Positions 33,032 to 41,774 of a stretch of DNA of 64,000 nt are shown here, piece by piece (within the stretch, counting starts at the first letter, position 1; each line of letters opens with the position of its first letter). The stretch is from CAKSHC01 sp045595395 (lineage in GTDB: Bacteria; Bacillota; Clostridia; Oscillospirales; UMGS1783). Below the pieces are notes generated by a model. It saw nothing but the letters and a program-made list of their open reading frames with translations. It was not told the DNA's origin and ran no database searches. The DNA is taken from NCBI GenBank assembly GCA_045595395.1, contig JAZOAH010000008.1:49886-113885 (forward strand), in the 5' to 3' direction. The position numbers were made by a program, and so were the translations under genes.

Positions 33032-34489
33032 TTATAGTGAAAAAGTATCGTGTGTTTCATTTGTTTGATCCGGCATGCCCTTGGGTGACACGACATGGAT
33101 CACACAATTTTCCAGTCCGATGGCAGCACAGGCGTCTCGCAGATGCTTTTGCGTTTCGGGGCGGGACGCCATATCATATTCCGATTTGGCCGTAGCATAT
33201 AAAAACAACTGACCGTTTTCATATTTGCCGTTTTGCGGAATGCAAAAACGAATGTTAGGCATCTTGATCTGAGCCAATATTTTCTTGTATACATCACCGT
33301 CAACCGACAATTTCGGCTCCGGTTGCTTGACCGGTTCGGACTTAGGCTCCTCAATTGGGACGGGAGCAGGCGCAGGCTTAACCGGTGCCGCCACTGGCAC
33401 CGTTACCGGCGCATCAACAGGGCGACACAAACGCAAAATGCACATTTGCGCCACAGTCAAATTGCCGCTGTTTTTGGTTGCTCCGGCCATAGCTTCGGTC
33501 AATCGGTCAATACAATAGAAAATATAATCCTGCTGCAAATGTTGCGACAGTTCGGCAAAGGCCTTCTTCTCATCCTGGCTGCGTCGCACACAATCCTGTG
33601 CACCCATACGCAGCAGCAACAGATCACGGTAGCAGCCAATCAACTCACCCAATAGGGTGTCCATACGTTTGGATGTAGCATAGAAGCCATCTAAAATTGA
33701 AATTGCTTTTGCAATATCCTGATCAGCGCAGGCACGGATCAATGCCAGCATTTCCTCTGCACCGGCAATACCAACTGTTTCCAAGACTGTCTGGCGGGTA
33801 ACGGTACCGGCCGTCTGACACTGCTCTAAGATCGACAACGCATCACGCATCGCACCATCTGCTAACAAGGCGATCATCTCTGCCGCCGGCCCATCCAGTG
33901 TAATGCTCTCCTGCTTTGCAACTTGTTCCAGCCTGGCCATAATGACCGAAACCGGCAAGCGTTTGAAATCAAAGCGCTGGCAACGTGATAAAATAGTTGC
34001 CGGAATCTTTTGCGCCTCGGTAGTAGCCAAAATAAACACGACATACTCGGGCGGCTCCTCCAAGGTCTTCAGCAGAGCATTGAAGGCATTGTTGGTCATC
34101 ATCTGGACCTCGTCGATGATATAGACCTTGCGCTTACCGATCGAGGGGGCATAGACGACTTCTTCTATGATTGAACGAATATCCTCGACACGGCTTTTGC
34201 TGGCTGCGTCGATCTCCACAACATCATATAAACTTTCCTGTTCAAACAGGCGGCAGTTCTCGCACTGCCCGCACGGCTCTCCATCCTGCGGGGACAGGCA
34301 ATTGACAGCCTTGGCCAATATCTTGGCACAGGTCGTCTTCCCGGTGCCGCGCGTGCCGGTAAAGAGATAGGCGTGGCCAATCTTTTCCTGTTTGATCTGA
34401 TTTTTCAGGGTAACGGTAACATGATCCTGCCCATAGACATCTTCAAATTTTGCAGGACGCCATTTTCTGTACAGGGCCTGATATTCCAA
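33032..34489 (-). CDS. dnaX: DNA polymerase III subunit gamma/tau
   Basis: DnaX is the AAA+ motor of the clamp loader. Walker A is TGTRGTGKTTCAKILAKAV, the zinc-binding cysteines lie in CLSPQDGEPCGQCENCR, and the DExx box is VYIIDEVQMM with sensor-1 ATTEAQKIP. The C-terminal part has a proline-rich linker (about residues 368-400) and a short tau-like domain. The start is TTG at 34489, with GGTGGTG at good spacing; no ATG is available at this place. The 485-residue length is short for tau. Confidence 0.94.
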   Translation of the reverse strand: MEYQALYRKWRPAKFEDVYGQDHVTVTLKNQIKQEKIGHAYLFTGTRGTGKTTCAKILAKAVNCLSPQDGEPCGQCENCRLFEQESLYDVVEIDAASKSRVEDIRSIIEEVVYAPSIGKRKVYIIDEVQMMTNNAFNALLKTLEEPPEYVVFILATTEAQKIPATILSRCQRFDFKRLPVSVIMARLEQVAKQESITLDGPAAEMIALLADGAMRDALSILEQCQTAGTVTRQTVLETVGIAGAEEMLALIRACADQDIAKAISILDGFYATSKRMDTLLGELIGCYRDLLLLRMGAQDCVRRSQDEKKAFAELSQHLQQDYIFYCIDRLTEAMAGATKNSGNLTVAQMCILRLCRPVDAPVTVPVAAPVKPAPAPVPIEEPKSEPVKQPEPKLSVDGDVYKKILAQIKMPNIRFCIPQNGKYENGQLFLYATAKSEYDMASRPETQKHLRDACAAIGLENCVIHVVSPKGMPDQTNETHDTFSL

Positions 34490-34514
34490 ATCGTCACCAC
34501 CTAAAATTAAATAG

Positions 34515-34617
34515 AATGAGACAGGGTACCTACTGCACCCGGAACGAACTGCTTAATGCTGCTCGGTTCCCCGCCTGACATGGTTCACAGACATCCGCCG
34601 CGTAGGACCTGTCTCAT
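34515..34617 (-). ncRNA. ffs: Signal recognition particle RNA, small bacterial type
   Basis: The minus strand holds the conserved helix-8 core GTGAACCATGTCAGG followed by GGGGAACCGAGCAGC, the Ffh-binding domain. The two ends pair as GAGACAGGTCC with GGTACCCTGTCTC, giving one long hairpin of about 100 nt. This is the short SRP RNA without an Alu domain. The predicted start follows from its promoter. A partial T-rich tract (CATTCTATTTAATTTT) follows the 3' end. Location directly before dnaX is common in Clostridia. Confidence 0.93.
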
Positions 34618-34622
34618 TTAGT

Positions 34623-34651
34623 ATTATACAATATATCCTATCCGATTTCAA
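34623..34651 (-). promoter_or_regulatory. Sigma-A promoter of the SRP RNA gene
   Basis: On the minus strand TTGAAA (34651-34646), a 17-nt spacer and a perfect TATAAT (34628-34623). It ends 6 nt before the RNA. Confidence 0.85.
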
Positions 34652-34654
34652 GCC

Positions 34655-35311
34655 TTATTTGCGATTGACCGACTTGAAATAATTGACCGCCGCCTCTACA
34701 TCCTGTGCGCAGAAAACAGCACTGCCCGCCACTAACACATCGGTGCCGGCATCGACCAACAGCTGGGCATTGTCGAAATTAACCCCGCCGTCTACCTCGA
34801 TCAAATAGGAATATCCATGCTCTTTACGTTTCTGATCCAGCCATTCGATCTTGGGTAGCATATCCGCCATAAATTTCTGGCCGCCGAAGCCGGGCTCAAC
34901 CGTCATGATCAACACCATGTCCAGCTCAGACAGATAGGGCTCGCAGACCTCGACCGACGTACCGGGCTTTACCGTCAAAGCCGCACGGAGTCCGTGAGCC
35001 TTGATCTGATCTATACATCCCTGAATATCTTGCGTACTTTCGGTATGCACAGTGATGATATCCGCACCGGCTTTGGCGAAATCGTCAAGATAGCGCTCCG
35101 GCTCATTGATCATCAGATGAACGTCAAAAACAGCATCCGATGCTGTGCGCAAAGACTTGATCACGCACTGACCCAGGGTAATGTTCGGTACAAAAGCACC
35201 GTCCATCACATCAATATGCAGGTACTGGGCGCCGGCATCCGTCACCTTTTTACAGTCACGAGCCAGATGAGCAAAATCAGCCGATAAAATCGAGGGTGCA
35301 ACAATCGCCAT
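34655..35311 (-). CDS. rpe: Ribulose-phosphate 3-epimerase
   Basis: Rpe interconverts ribulose-5-phosphate and xylulose-5-phosphate in the pentose phosphate pathway. The TIM-barrel motifs are APSILSADFAHL, HIDVMDGAFVPNITLG (metal-binding His/Asp), DVHLMINEPERYL, MTVEPGFGGQKF and EVDGGVNFDNA. I chose ATG 35311 because GGAG lies 8 nt upstream; the GTG three codons earlier lies inside that site. Length of 218 residues is typical. It is preceded by the gph-like gene 12 nt upstream. Confidence 0.95.
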   Translation of the reverse strand: MAIVAPSILSADFAHLARDCKKVTDAGAQYLHIDVMDGAFVPNITLGQCVIKSLRTASDAVFDVHLMINEPERYLDDFAKAGADIITVHTESTQDIQGCIDQIKAHGLRAALTVKPGTSVEVCEPYLSELDMVLIMTVEPGFGGQKFMADMLPKIEWLDQKRKEHGYSYLIEVDGGVNFDNAQLLVDAGTDVLVAGSAVFCAQDVEAAVNYFKSVNRK

Positions 35312-35323
35312 AGTCTTCACTCC

Positions 35324-35977
35324 TTATTTCAAAATCAAATCTACTAATTGCGACGGCGTGACAGCCATACTATCCGCACCGGCCGCAAGCAACTCTTCCC
35401 TGCCGCGATAACCCCACTCACAACCGATACAAGGCAGTCCGGCATTGTGGGCCGCATAGACATCGACATTGCTGTCGCCAATAAAGACCGCTTCGTCCTT
35501 AAACACCTTATGATCGCTCAGTATTTTTTGCAGATAGGTGGGATCCGGCTTGAGCGGATATCCGCTGCCGGCACCGTAAACGCCGCAAAAAGAAATGTCC
35601 GGAAGCAATTTTTGACACAGAACAAGCGAATGCTCCTCTGCCTTATTGGATAACACCGCTAAGTTGACACCCTGCACCTGCAAGGCCAGCAAAGCCTCTC
35701 GCAATCCTTCATAAGGATAGGTGTAATCGGCATAATGCGAGCTATAGGCTTCATGATAGATACGACACATATCGGCAAACTGCTCTTCATTATCAAAGTC
35801 TGCCGGCAGGATGCGGCGCAGAGCGGTTTGAAAGCCGTTGCCGATCACCCGTCCAAACCGCTCCGGCGGGCATGGTGCATAGCCATAAGTCTGTACGGCT
35901 GCATTAAAGGCGGGTAAAAGGTCGGGTTGTGTATTAAAAAGGGTGCCATCCAGGTCAAAAACAGCTAATTTATACAT
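35324..35977 (-). CDS. HAD family hydrolase, phosphoglycolate phosphatase-like
   Basis: This 217-residue protein has the HAD motif I FDLDGTLFNT, motif II LAVLSNKAEEH, and motif III/IV KPDPTYLQKILSD and FIGDSNVDVYAAHNAG, with a C1 helical cap. The closest functional class is phosphoglycolate phosphatase (Gph), which fits its operon with rpe as in many bacteria. Substrate cannot be fixed from sequence; pyrophosphatase PpaX-like activity is an alternative. Confidence 0.82.
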   Translation of the reverse strand: MYKLAVFDLDGTLFNTQPDLLPAFNAAVQTYGYAPCPPERFGRVIGNGFQTALRRILPADFDNEEQFADMCRIYHEAYSSHYADYTYPYEGLREALLALQVQGVNLAVLSNKAEEHSLVLCQKLLPDISFCGVYGAGSGYPLKPDPTYLQKILSDHKVFKDEAVFIGDSNVDVYAAHNAGLPCIGCEWGYRGREELLAAGADSMAVTPSQLVDLILK

Positions 35978-35997
35978 TTTTTCACCGCAATAATATA

Positions 35998-36026
35998 AAT
36001 TTCATGGTATTATAACACATGAAATT
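35998..36026. promoter_or_regulatory. Inverted repeat over the gph promoter, candidate operator
   Basis: AATTTCATG (35998-36006) and CATGAAATT (36018-36026) form a perfect 9-bp inverted repeat with an 11-nt centre. The centre contains the minus-strand -10 TATAAT (36009-36014) of the gph-rpe operon. A third AATTTCATG (36053-36061) abuts the -10 of the divergent carD promoter. Confidence 0.5.
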
Positions 36027-36038
36027 GAAAAAGAAAAG

Positions 36039-36067
36039 TTGATTTATTAAAAAATTTCATGTATAAT
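36039..36067 (+). promoter_or_regulatory. Sigma-A promoter of carD-ispD-ispF
   Basis: TTGATT (36039-36044), a 17-nt spacer and a perfect TATAAT (36062-36067). Its spacer ends with AATTTCATG, the same sequence as the arms of the repeat at 35998-36026. Confidence 0.78.
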
Positions 36068-36117
36068 AGAAATAAATTAGATGTAACACCATTCTACAGA
36101 AAGGTTTGGTCGCCTCC

Positions 36118-36591
36118 ATGTATGCAATAGGAGACAAGGTCGTGTGTCCGATGCACGGCGCAGGGATCATTGAACAAATCGAAACACGCACCATCAATGG
36201 TGTCGATCAGCAGTATTATGTCGTTTCGCTCTTTTTAGGAAACATAAAGATCATGATACCTGTTGCCAAGGAAGCCTCTCAGATCCGGACCATCACGCAT
36301 AAAGATCATGCGCAACATATTTTAGATGCCTTACACGATCTGGAAACCGAGCAAAACAGCAACTGGTCCAAGCGCTATCGAGAAAATATGGACAAGCTCA
36401 AATCCGGCGATCTCATTGAAACGGCAAAGGTCTTCAAAAGCCTGGTGTTGCGCAATAAAGAAAAGACTCTTTCGGCAGGCGAACGCAAGATGTTGCATAG
36501 CGCCAAGCAGATCCTGATGAGCGAACTCATGATCGCTCTGGACGCAGACATCAGCGATCTAGAACGAGAAATATACAATGCCATAGGCTAA
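36118..36591 (+). CDS. CarD/CdnL family RNA polymerase-binding regulator
   Basis: CarD family proteins bind the RNA polymerase beta subunit and stabilise open complexes. The N-terminal RID domain begins YAIGDKVVCPMHGAGIIEQIE, which is diagnostic. The helical C-terminal domain contains LSAGERKMLHSAKQILMSELMIAL. From ATG 36118 it has 157 residues. The ribosome binding site is unclear: AAAGG lies 14 nt upstream, closer to a TTG at 36106 that would add four residues. A similar carD-ispD-ispF order is common in Clostridia. Confidence 0.9.
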   Translation: MYAIGDKVVCPMHGAGIIEQIETRTINGVDQQYYVVSLFLGNIKIMIPVAKEASQIRTITHKDHAQHILDALHDLETEQNSNWSKRYRENMDKLKSGDLIETAKVFKSLVLRNKEKTLSAGERKMLHSAKQILMSELMIALDADISDLEREIYNAIG

Positions 36592-36603
36592 GCCCTATGG
36601 CAT
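36578..36603 (+). terminator. Hairpin at the carD stop codon, possible attenuator
   Basis: ATGCCATAGG (36578-36587) and CCTATGGCAT (36594-36603) form a 10-bp stem with a 6-nt loop spanning the carD stop codon. It is followed by TACTCTT, a weak T-tract. It could reduce read-through into ispD. Confidence 0.45.
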
Positions 36604-36622
36604 TACTCTTAGGAGGACAGGC

Positions 36623-37324
36623 ATGACAACGCATCGCACCTGTGCCATTATCGTAGCTGCCGGGCGCAGCAGTCGGATGGGACAAGATAAGCAACTGATC
36701 CCTATCGGCAACACCACCGTAATCGACCGATGTTTGGCAAATTTCCAACAAGCCGATACGATTGACGATATTGTCGTTGTAACATCCGCAAGCCTCTGTG
36801 CACACGTGGCGCATACGGCGCAGACTAAAGTTTGCGCTATCATAGAAGGCGGAGCAACCCGCCAAGAATCGGTCCAGCGCGGTTTAGCTGCCGTTCCCTC
36901 CTCCTGTCAATATATAGCCATTCATGACGGAGCACGCCCCTTTGCTTCCCCTGCTCTCATTGATCGTGTTAATCATGCGGCTTACAAAACCGGCGCTGCA
37001 GCACCGGTCATTCCTGTAACCAGCACTGTAAAGTTAATTGACGATACAGACAAAATCATTGATACGGTCGATCGAAACCGATTGCGCCTGGTGCAGACAC
37101 CACAGACTTTTGATTTGGCGCAATATCGGATGGCACTCGATGCAGCTATTCAGGCAAAAGAAGACCTGACCGATGACTGTCAGCTTTTTGAACGGCGAAA
37201 CCAAACGATCGTATGGGTCGAAGGCAGCGAAGAAAACATTAAACTAACCACGCCGGCCGATATTGCGCTGGCGCAAATCATAGCACAAAGGATGGATGAG
37301 GATGAGAATAGGGATCGGATATGA
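36623..37324 (+). CDS. ispD: 2-C-methyl-D-erythritol 4-phosphate cytidylyltransferase
   Basis: IspD makes CDP-methylerythritol in the non-mevalonate isoprenoid pathway. CTP-binding motif IIVAAGRSSRMGQDKQLIPIG at the N-terminus, HDGARPFASPALIDRV in the middle, RLVQTPQTFDL and DDCQLFE follow. Length of 233 residues is normal. TAGGAGGACAG is a strong ribosome binding site. Its 3' end overlaps ispF by 23 nt, so the two pathway genes are coupled. The intermediate enzyme IspE is not in the window. Confidence 0.96.
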   Translation: MTTHRTCAIIVAAGRSSRMGQDKQLIPIGNTTVIDRCLANFQQADTIDDIVVVTSASLCAHVAHTAQTKVCAIIEGGATRQESVQRGLAAVPSSCQYIAIHDGARPFASPALIDRVNHAAYKTGAAAPVIPVTSTVKLIDDTDKIIDTVDRNRLRLVQTPQTFDLAQYRMALDAAIQAKEDLTDDCQLFERRNQTIVWVEGSEENIKLTTPADIALAQIIAQRMDEDENRDRI

Positions 37325-37778
37325 CGTACATCGCCTCAGAGAAGGGCGCAAGCTGATTCTGGGCGGCGTTGAGGTGCCGCACGCAATGGGGTTGGACGGA
37401 CATTCAGATGCTGATGTACTGATCCACGCCATTATGGATGCCTTACTGGGCGCCTTGGCGCTAGGCGATATCGGCAAACATTTTCCCGACACCGATGAAC
37501 GATATCACGGCATTTCCAGCATACTCCTATTGGATCATTGCTGTGAATTGCTGCAAAAACACGGATACCGCATTGTAAATATTGACTCAACCGTCATCGC
37601 ACAGGCACCCAAGCTCGCCCCCTTTATTGAACAAATGAGAAACATGGTGGCAAAAGCCATGAGGATCGACATCGAACAGGTCAGCATTAAAGCAACGACC
37701 GAAGAAAAACTAGGGTTTACCGGCGCCGAACTCGGTATCAGCGCACAGGCCGTTGCTCTGATTGAGAAAAACATGTAA
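37302..37778 (+). CDS. ispF: 2-C-methyl-D-erythritol 2,4-cyclodiphosphate synthase
   Basis: IspF cyclises the phosphorylated CDP-methylerythritol. Metal-site motifs GYDVHRL and LDGHSDADVLIHAIMDALLGAL are at the N-terminus. IKATTEEKLGFTGAELGISAQAVALI is the C-terminal active-site segment. I chose ATG 37302 (MRIGIGYDVH), the usual family start with AAAGG 10 nt upstream, giving 158 residues; an ATG two codons earlier is possible. Functions as a trimer by family knowledge. Confidence 0.96.
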   Translation: MRIGIGYDVHRLREGRKLILGGVEVPHAMGLDGHSDADVLIHAIMDALLGALALGDIGKHFPDTDERYHGISSILLLDHCCELLQKHGYRIVNIDSTVIAQAPKLAPFIEQMRNMVAKAMRIDIEQVSIKATTEEKLGFTGAELGISAQAVALIEKNM

Positions 37779-37786
37779 ATTAGATG

Positions 37787-37815
37787 TTGCAAAATAACAA
37801 GAGTATGTGTAAAAT
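37787..37815 (+). promoter_or_regulatory. Sigma-A promoter of the pduL-like gene
   Basis: TTGCAA (37787-37792), a 17-nt spacer and TAAAAT (37810-37815) with TG directly before it. Confidence 0.7.
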
Positions 37816-37851
37816 AAGAACATAACATAATAATGGTAAGGAGTTTTTATC

Positions 37852-38421
37852 ATGAACGAAATCAATATCGAAACCTCCGCCCGTCACATCCATGTATCGG
37901 TTGCGGACCTGGAAAAACTGTTTGGTGCCGGCTATGCCCTCACTCCTAAGAAGGAACTGTCTCAGCCCGGTCAGTATGCCTGCAATGAGAAGGTTACCGT
38001 CAAAGGCCCGAAGGGTGAACTCAAGATGAGCATCCTTGGCCCTACCAGAAAGCAGACTCAGGTCGAGATCTCGCTGACTGACGCCCGCGCCATCGGCTTG
38101 AAGGTACCCATCCGTGAGTCGGGTGATCTGGCCGGAAGCGCCGGCTGCACCATCGTCGGCCCTGCCGGTGAAGTGACCATCGAAGAAGGCGTTGTTGCGG
38201 CCAAGAGACATATCCATCTTTCGGTAGACGAAGCGGCCGCTCTCGATGTGACCGACAAACAGATCGTCAAAGTGCAGATCGATTCGAAAGAGCGCTCCAT
38301 CATCTTCGGCGATGTTGTCGTCCGTGTAAACAAGGATTATCGCAATGCCATGCATATCGACACCGACGAATCCAACGCTGCCTGTCTGGACGGCACAGAA
38401 AAGGGTACGATCCTGAAATAA
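37852..38421 (+). CDS. pduL: PduL-type phosphate acyltransferase
   Basis: PduL enzymes swap phosphate and CoA on short acyl groups, here probably acetyl-CoA/acetyl phosphate. The protein consists of two related beta-barrel repeats, each with a zinc-binding RHIHVSV / RHIHLSV motif (about residues 11 and 120). SQPGQYACNEKV and ILGPTRKQTQVEIS are typical. Length of 189 residues. No microcompartment shell genes or targeting helix are seen, so it probably serves as a housekeeping phosphotransacetylase. It is a single-gene unit between its own promoter and terminator. Confidence 0.92.
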   Translation: MNEINIETSARHIHVSVADLEKLFGAGYALTPKKELSQPGQYACNEKVTVKGPKGELKMSILGPTRKQTQVEISLTDARAIGLKVPIRESGDLAGSAGCTIVGPAGEVTIEEGVVAAKRHIHLSVDEAAALDVTDKQIVKVQIDSKERSIIFGDVVVRVNKDYRNAMHIDTDESNAACLDGTEKGTILK

Positions 38422-38430
38422 TCCATACAT

Positions 38431-38460
38431 ATCCCCTAACTTGCTTAGGGGATTTATGTT
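38431..38460 (+). terminator. Terminator after pduL
   Basis: ATCCCCTAA (38431-38439) and TTAGGGGAT (38445-38453) form a 9-bp stem with a 5-nt loop, followed by TTATGTTAT. Confidence 0.65.
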
Positions 38461-38477
38461 ATAAAGAAGGTGTTATC

Positions 38478-39752
38478 ATGAAACGATTGATCAGCTTAAT
38501 TTTGATTCTCCTATTTAGCCTGAACTGCTTGCCTGTCCTGGCTACTGAGACGCAGCCAAAACAGGTTACCCTTATGAATTGCGACACCGGACGCAAAATC
38601 ACAGCATCGGACGGAAGCACAGCCTTTACCATGGAAAATCATGACAACGACACAACCTTCAAGGACGCCGCAGGTAATTATCTGGATCTGAGCGGATCGC
38701 AACCTAAGAGCGTAAGCCATGCGATCTACTACACCGTGACCGAGCTGACTATGGGTCGCACTCACATTCAGTTAACCAACGGCAAGTACATTTATGATAG
38801 CGATGAGGGTACAGATAATGCCGCAACACTGGCTAACAGCAGCAACGGTACTCCCATCAATACCGCATGGTTTATTACCGATGCTGATGCGCAGCAGCCG
38901 CTCAAAGTTCTGACGATCGGTGATTCTCTGACCTATGGTGTGGATCAGGAATTAAGCAACACCAACAAACCCCGAGTGGCATACCGCCAGACCCTTTCGC
39001 AAAACCTGATCGATTATTTCGGCAAGGTCGCCTTTGTCGGAAATATTGATGAATACACGACCACCATCAACGATCCGTATCTGTTCCGCCATTCGGGATA
39101 CAGCGGTTATGTCATTGAAGATGTCTATCATATTGAAAATCATCCCGGTGTAAAACCCATGGTCAACGACATGATGAAAAAATACAAGCCGGACATCGTG
39201 ATCATGATGCTAGGCACCAACGATTTGTTTCAGTCAACGATGACAAAAGATATCTTCCCTCGTTGGGAGAGTTTCGTGCTGCAGGTCGAAGCTCAACTAC
39301 CGGAAAACGGACTATTGATATGTTCTGCCATTCCGCCAACCGAAGGCAAAACCACCGAAACCATTTTCAATGAAAATGTCCTGGTGAGAACGCGAGCGCT
39401 GGCCATGGAAGGCTACAAGGTCGGTTTTGCCGATCCCTATACACCGCTAAGCGAGCATACCGACACCTATCTCAACAAAGACGGTACTCATTTAAATTAT
39501 ATGGGCTATAATGTGATCGCCCGGGTCTTTACCGAGGCTATCACCACAGCCTACACAACCGACAGTGAAAAGGTTATGCCCAACCCCCTGATCCCTGCCG
39601 ATCCTTATGCGGAAGCAAGCAGCGTTCCCGAAACCCAAGAGGGCTCAACAGACTCCCTCTCTCCCATGATTTTTATACTGATCGGTATTGGTGTGGTTGT
39701 GATCGCAACCGTCATCGTTCTGATTATCCGGCTAAAAAAGAAAAACAAGTAA
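38478..39752 (+). CDS. Secreted, membrane-anchored SGNH/GDSL-family hydrolase
   Basis: The 424-residue protein begins with a signal peptide (MKRLISLILILLFSLNCLPV). An N-terminal domain of about 110 residues follows, possibly a ricin-type or carbohydrate-binding module, with NGKYIYDSD. The SGNH hydrolase domain spans about residues 135-350. It has block I TIGDSLTYG (Ser), block III MLGTNDLF and block V DGTHLNYMGY (Asp/His). A single C-terminal transmembrane helix and a basic tail (RLKKKNK) anchor it outside the cell. It may deacetylate cell-wall or dietary glycans; the substrate is unknown. Confidence 0.85.
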   Translation: MKRLISLILILLFSLNCLPVLATETQPKQVTLMNCDTGRKITASDGSTAFTMENHDNDTTFKDAAGNYLDLSGSQPKSVSHAIYYTVTELTMGRTHIQLTNGKYIYDSDEGTDNAATLANSSNGTPINTAWFITDADAQQPLKVLTIGDSLTYGVDQELSNTNKPRVAYRQTLSQNLIDYFGKVAFVGNIDEYTTTINDPYLFRHSGYSGYVIEDVYHIENHPGVKPMVNDMMKKYKPDIVIMMLGTNDLFQSTMTKDIFPRWESFVLQVEAQLPENGLLICSAIPPTEGKTTETIFNENVLVRTRALAMEGYKVGFADPYTPLSEHTDTYLNKDGTHLNYMGYNVIARVFTEAITTAYTTDSEKVMPNPLIPADPYAEASSVPETQEGSTDSLSPMIFILIGIGVVVIATVIVLIIRLKKKNK

Positions 39753-39756
39753 GTAA

Positions 39757-39785
39757 AGAAGCGGCGGAAATTTCCGCCGCTTTTC
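39757..39785. terminator. Bidirectional terminator between the SGNH gene and ligA
   Basis: AAGCGGCGGAAA (39759-39770) is followed directly by its complement TTTCCGCCGCTT (39771-39782), then TTC. The stem is GC-rich and serves both convergent genes. Confidence 0.85.
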
Positions 39786-41765
39786 TTATGCCCATAACAT
39801 GTCTTCGAATTCCTGTTCGCTGATCACGGCAACGCCCAATGCATTTGCCTTATCCAGCTTACTGCCCGCATCTTCTCCGGCCAACACATAAGAAGTTTTC
39901 TTGGAAACAGAGGATGACACCTTGCCGCCCTGCTCTTCGATCAAAGCCGCCGCCCGATCGCGAGTATACTTCTCCAGTTTCCCGGTCAGTACAAAGGTAT
40001 ACCCCAGAAAACGATTACCACCCGCTACCTTCTTATAGGACATATCTACTCCTGCCGCCTTCAGGCGAGCCACGAGATCCTTCGACTGCGTCAATGCAAA
40101 ATAATCGGTAATGCATTGCGCCGTAATCTGGCCAACATCATGAATACCGACCAGCTGCTGCTCTTCGGCCATCATAAGCGCATCCATGTTCCCAAAGGTT
40201 TCGGCCAGGACTTTAGACGCTTGCTTACCGACCTGACGAATTCCGAGAGCGTAGATCAACCGATCCAGGCCGGCCGATCGAGAGCGGTCGATAGCCGCAA
40301 GCAGGTTATCCGCCGACTTCTCCCCCATGCGCTCAAGCTGGATCAAATCCTCACGGCGGAGCCGATATAGATCAGCCGAGCAAGACAGCAGTCCTGCGCC
40401 AATCAACTGCGACACAACAGCCGGACCAAGCCCCTCAATATCCATGGCATCGCGCGAGCAAAAATGCTCAATGTTTCGTTGCAGTTGCGCCGGACAGGCC
40501 GGATTTACACAGCGCACGGCGGCCTCATCCTCCTCCCTCACCACGGCACCACCGCAAGAGGGACAATGAGTCGGCATCTCATACGGAACACTGTTCTGCG
40601 GACGCTTTTGTGCAACGATACCGACCACCTCGGGGATGATATCCCCCGCTTTACGGACCAGAATCGTATCACCGATCCGAATATCACGCTGGGTAATAAA
40701 ATCAATATTATGCAAAGTGGCACGAGAAACGGTCGTACCGGCCAACCGAATCGGGTCAAAATTGGCATTTGGCGTCAGAACACCGGTGCGCCCAACCTGA
40801 ATGGTAATTTCATTTAAACGGCTTTCTTTAATTTCGGGCGGATATTTATAGGCAACGGCCCATTTGGGAACTTTGGACGTTGTTCCCAGCAATTCACGCT
40901 GAGCAAAATCGTTGACCTTGATCACAGCGCCGTCAATATCAAAGGGCAACATATCTCTGTTTTCGCCCAGTATCTCGATCTGTTCCAATACCTTTTCAAA
41001 ATCCGAATACGGACCGTAATAGGAATTGGTCGGAAAACCCAGTTCACGCAGACGATCCAGCGTTTGACTGTGAGAATTTGATTCAAATCCCTGAGCCCGC
41101 TGCAAATTAAAGACGAGGATATCCAATTTACGCTGAGCGGCAACACGAGAATCCAGCTGACGCAACGAGCCTGCTGCGGCATTTCTGGGATTGGCAAAAC
41201 GGGGCTGGCCTTCCGCTTCTCTTTGTGCGTTGATCGTCTCAAAAACCTTGCGAGGCATATACACCTCTCCCCGCACCTCAATCTCGGGCAGTTTTTCGGT
41301 AAGAGTCAGCGGTACGGATCGTACCGTTTTCATGTTTTCGGTAACATCTTCGCCGTTTATGCCATCTCCTCGAGTCGATCCACGGAAAAAGACACCGTCC
41401 CGATATTCCAAAGAAGCCGACAATCCATCAATTTTCGGCTCTAACACATACTGCGGATCGGTCACGACCTCTCGCACACGTGCATCAAAGGCCCGCAATT
41501 CCTCAAAGGAAAAGGCGTCTTGCAGCGAAAGCATAGGAACCTCATGAACGACCGGCGTAAACTTATCCAAAACCGCACCGCCAACCCGCTTGGTAAGCGA
41601 AACCGGAGAAGCATATTGCGGATATTGCGCTTCCAGATCAGCCAGCTCACGCAGCATCATATCATAGTCATAATCCGAGATCTCAGGTGCATCATCCACA
41701 TAATATTTGGCTGCATAATACTCGAGCTGACGATTTAGTTGTTCCATTCTTTTTTGAATTTCCAT
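39786..41765 (-). CDS. ligA: NAD-dependent DNA ligase
   Basis: LigA seals nicks in DNA using NAD. The adenylation domain has the nucleotide-acceptor lysine in VLEPKIDGLSASL at about residue 110. It is followed by the OB fold, a four-Cys zinc finger (CPSCGGAVVREEDEAAVRCVNPACPAQ in outline), helix-hairpin-helix repeats and a C-terminal BRCT domain (FLGYTFVLTGKLEKYTRDRA). At 659 residues it is full length. yunB lies 9 nt upstream and probably shares the transcript. Confidence 0.97.
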   Translation of the reverse strand: MEIQKRMEQLNRQLEYYAAKYYVDDAPEISDYDYDMMLRELADLEAQYPQYASPVSLTKRVGGAVLDKFTPVVHEVPMLSLQDAFSFEELRAFDARVREVVTDPQYVLEPKIDGLSASLEYRDGVFFRGSTRGDGINGEDVTENMKTVRSVPLTLTEKLPEIEVRGEVYMPRKVFETINAQREAEGQPRFANPRNAAAGSLRQLDSRVAAQRKLDILVFNLQRAQGFESNSHSQTLDRLRELGFPTNSYYGPYSDFEKVLEQIEILGENRDMLPFDIDGAVIKVNDFAQRELLGTTSKVPKWAVAYKYPPEIKESRLNEITIQVGRTGVLTPNANFDPIRLAGTTVSRATLHNIDFITQRDIRIGDTILVRKAGDIIPEVVGIVAQKRPQNSVPYEMPTHCPSCGGAVVREEDEAAVRCVNPACPAQLQRNIEHFCSRDAMDIEGLGPAVVSQLIGAGLLSCSADLYRLRREDLIQLERMGEKSADNLLAAIDRSRSAGLDRLIYALGIRQVGKQASKVLAETFGNMDALMMAEEQQLVGIHDVGQITAQCITDYFALTQSKDLVARLKAAGVDMSYKKVAGGNRFLGYTFVLTGKLEKYTRDRAAALIEEQGGKVSSSVSKKTSYVLAGEDAGSKLDKANALGVAVISEQEFEDMLWA

Positions 41766-41774
41766 GTCATTCGC

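Noticed and set aside
36106..36117. A TTG start adding four residues to CarD
   Set aside because: Family members begin at the following Met; the AAAGG spacing is ambiguous, so the conventional start was kept.
37852..38421. PduL as part of a bacterial microcompartment locus
   Set aside because: No shell proteins, aldehyde dehydrogenase or encapsulation helix nearby; it is a single-gene unit.
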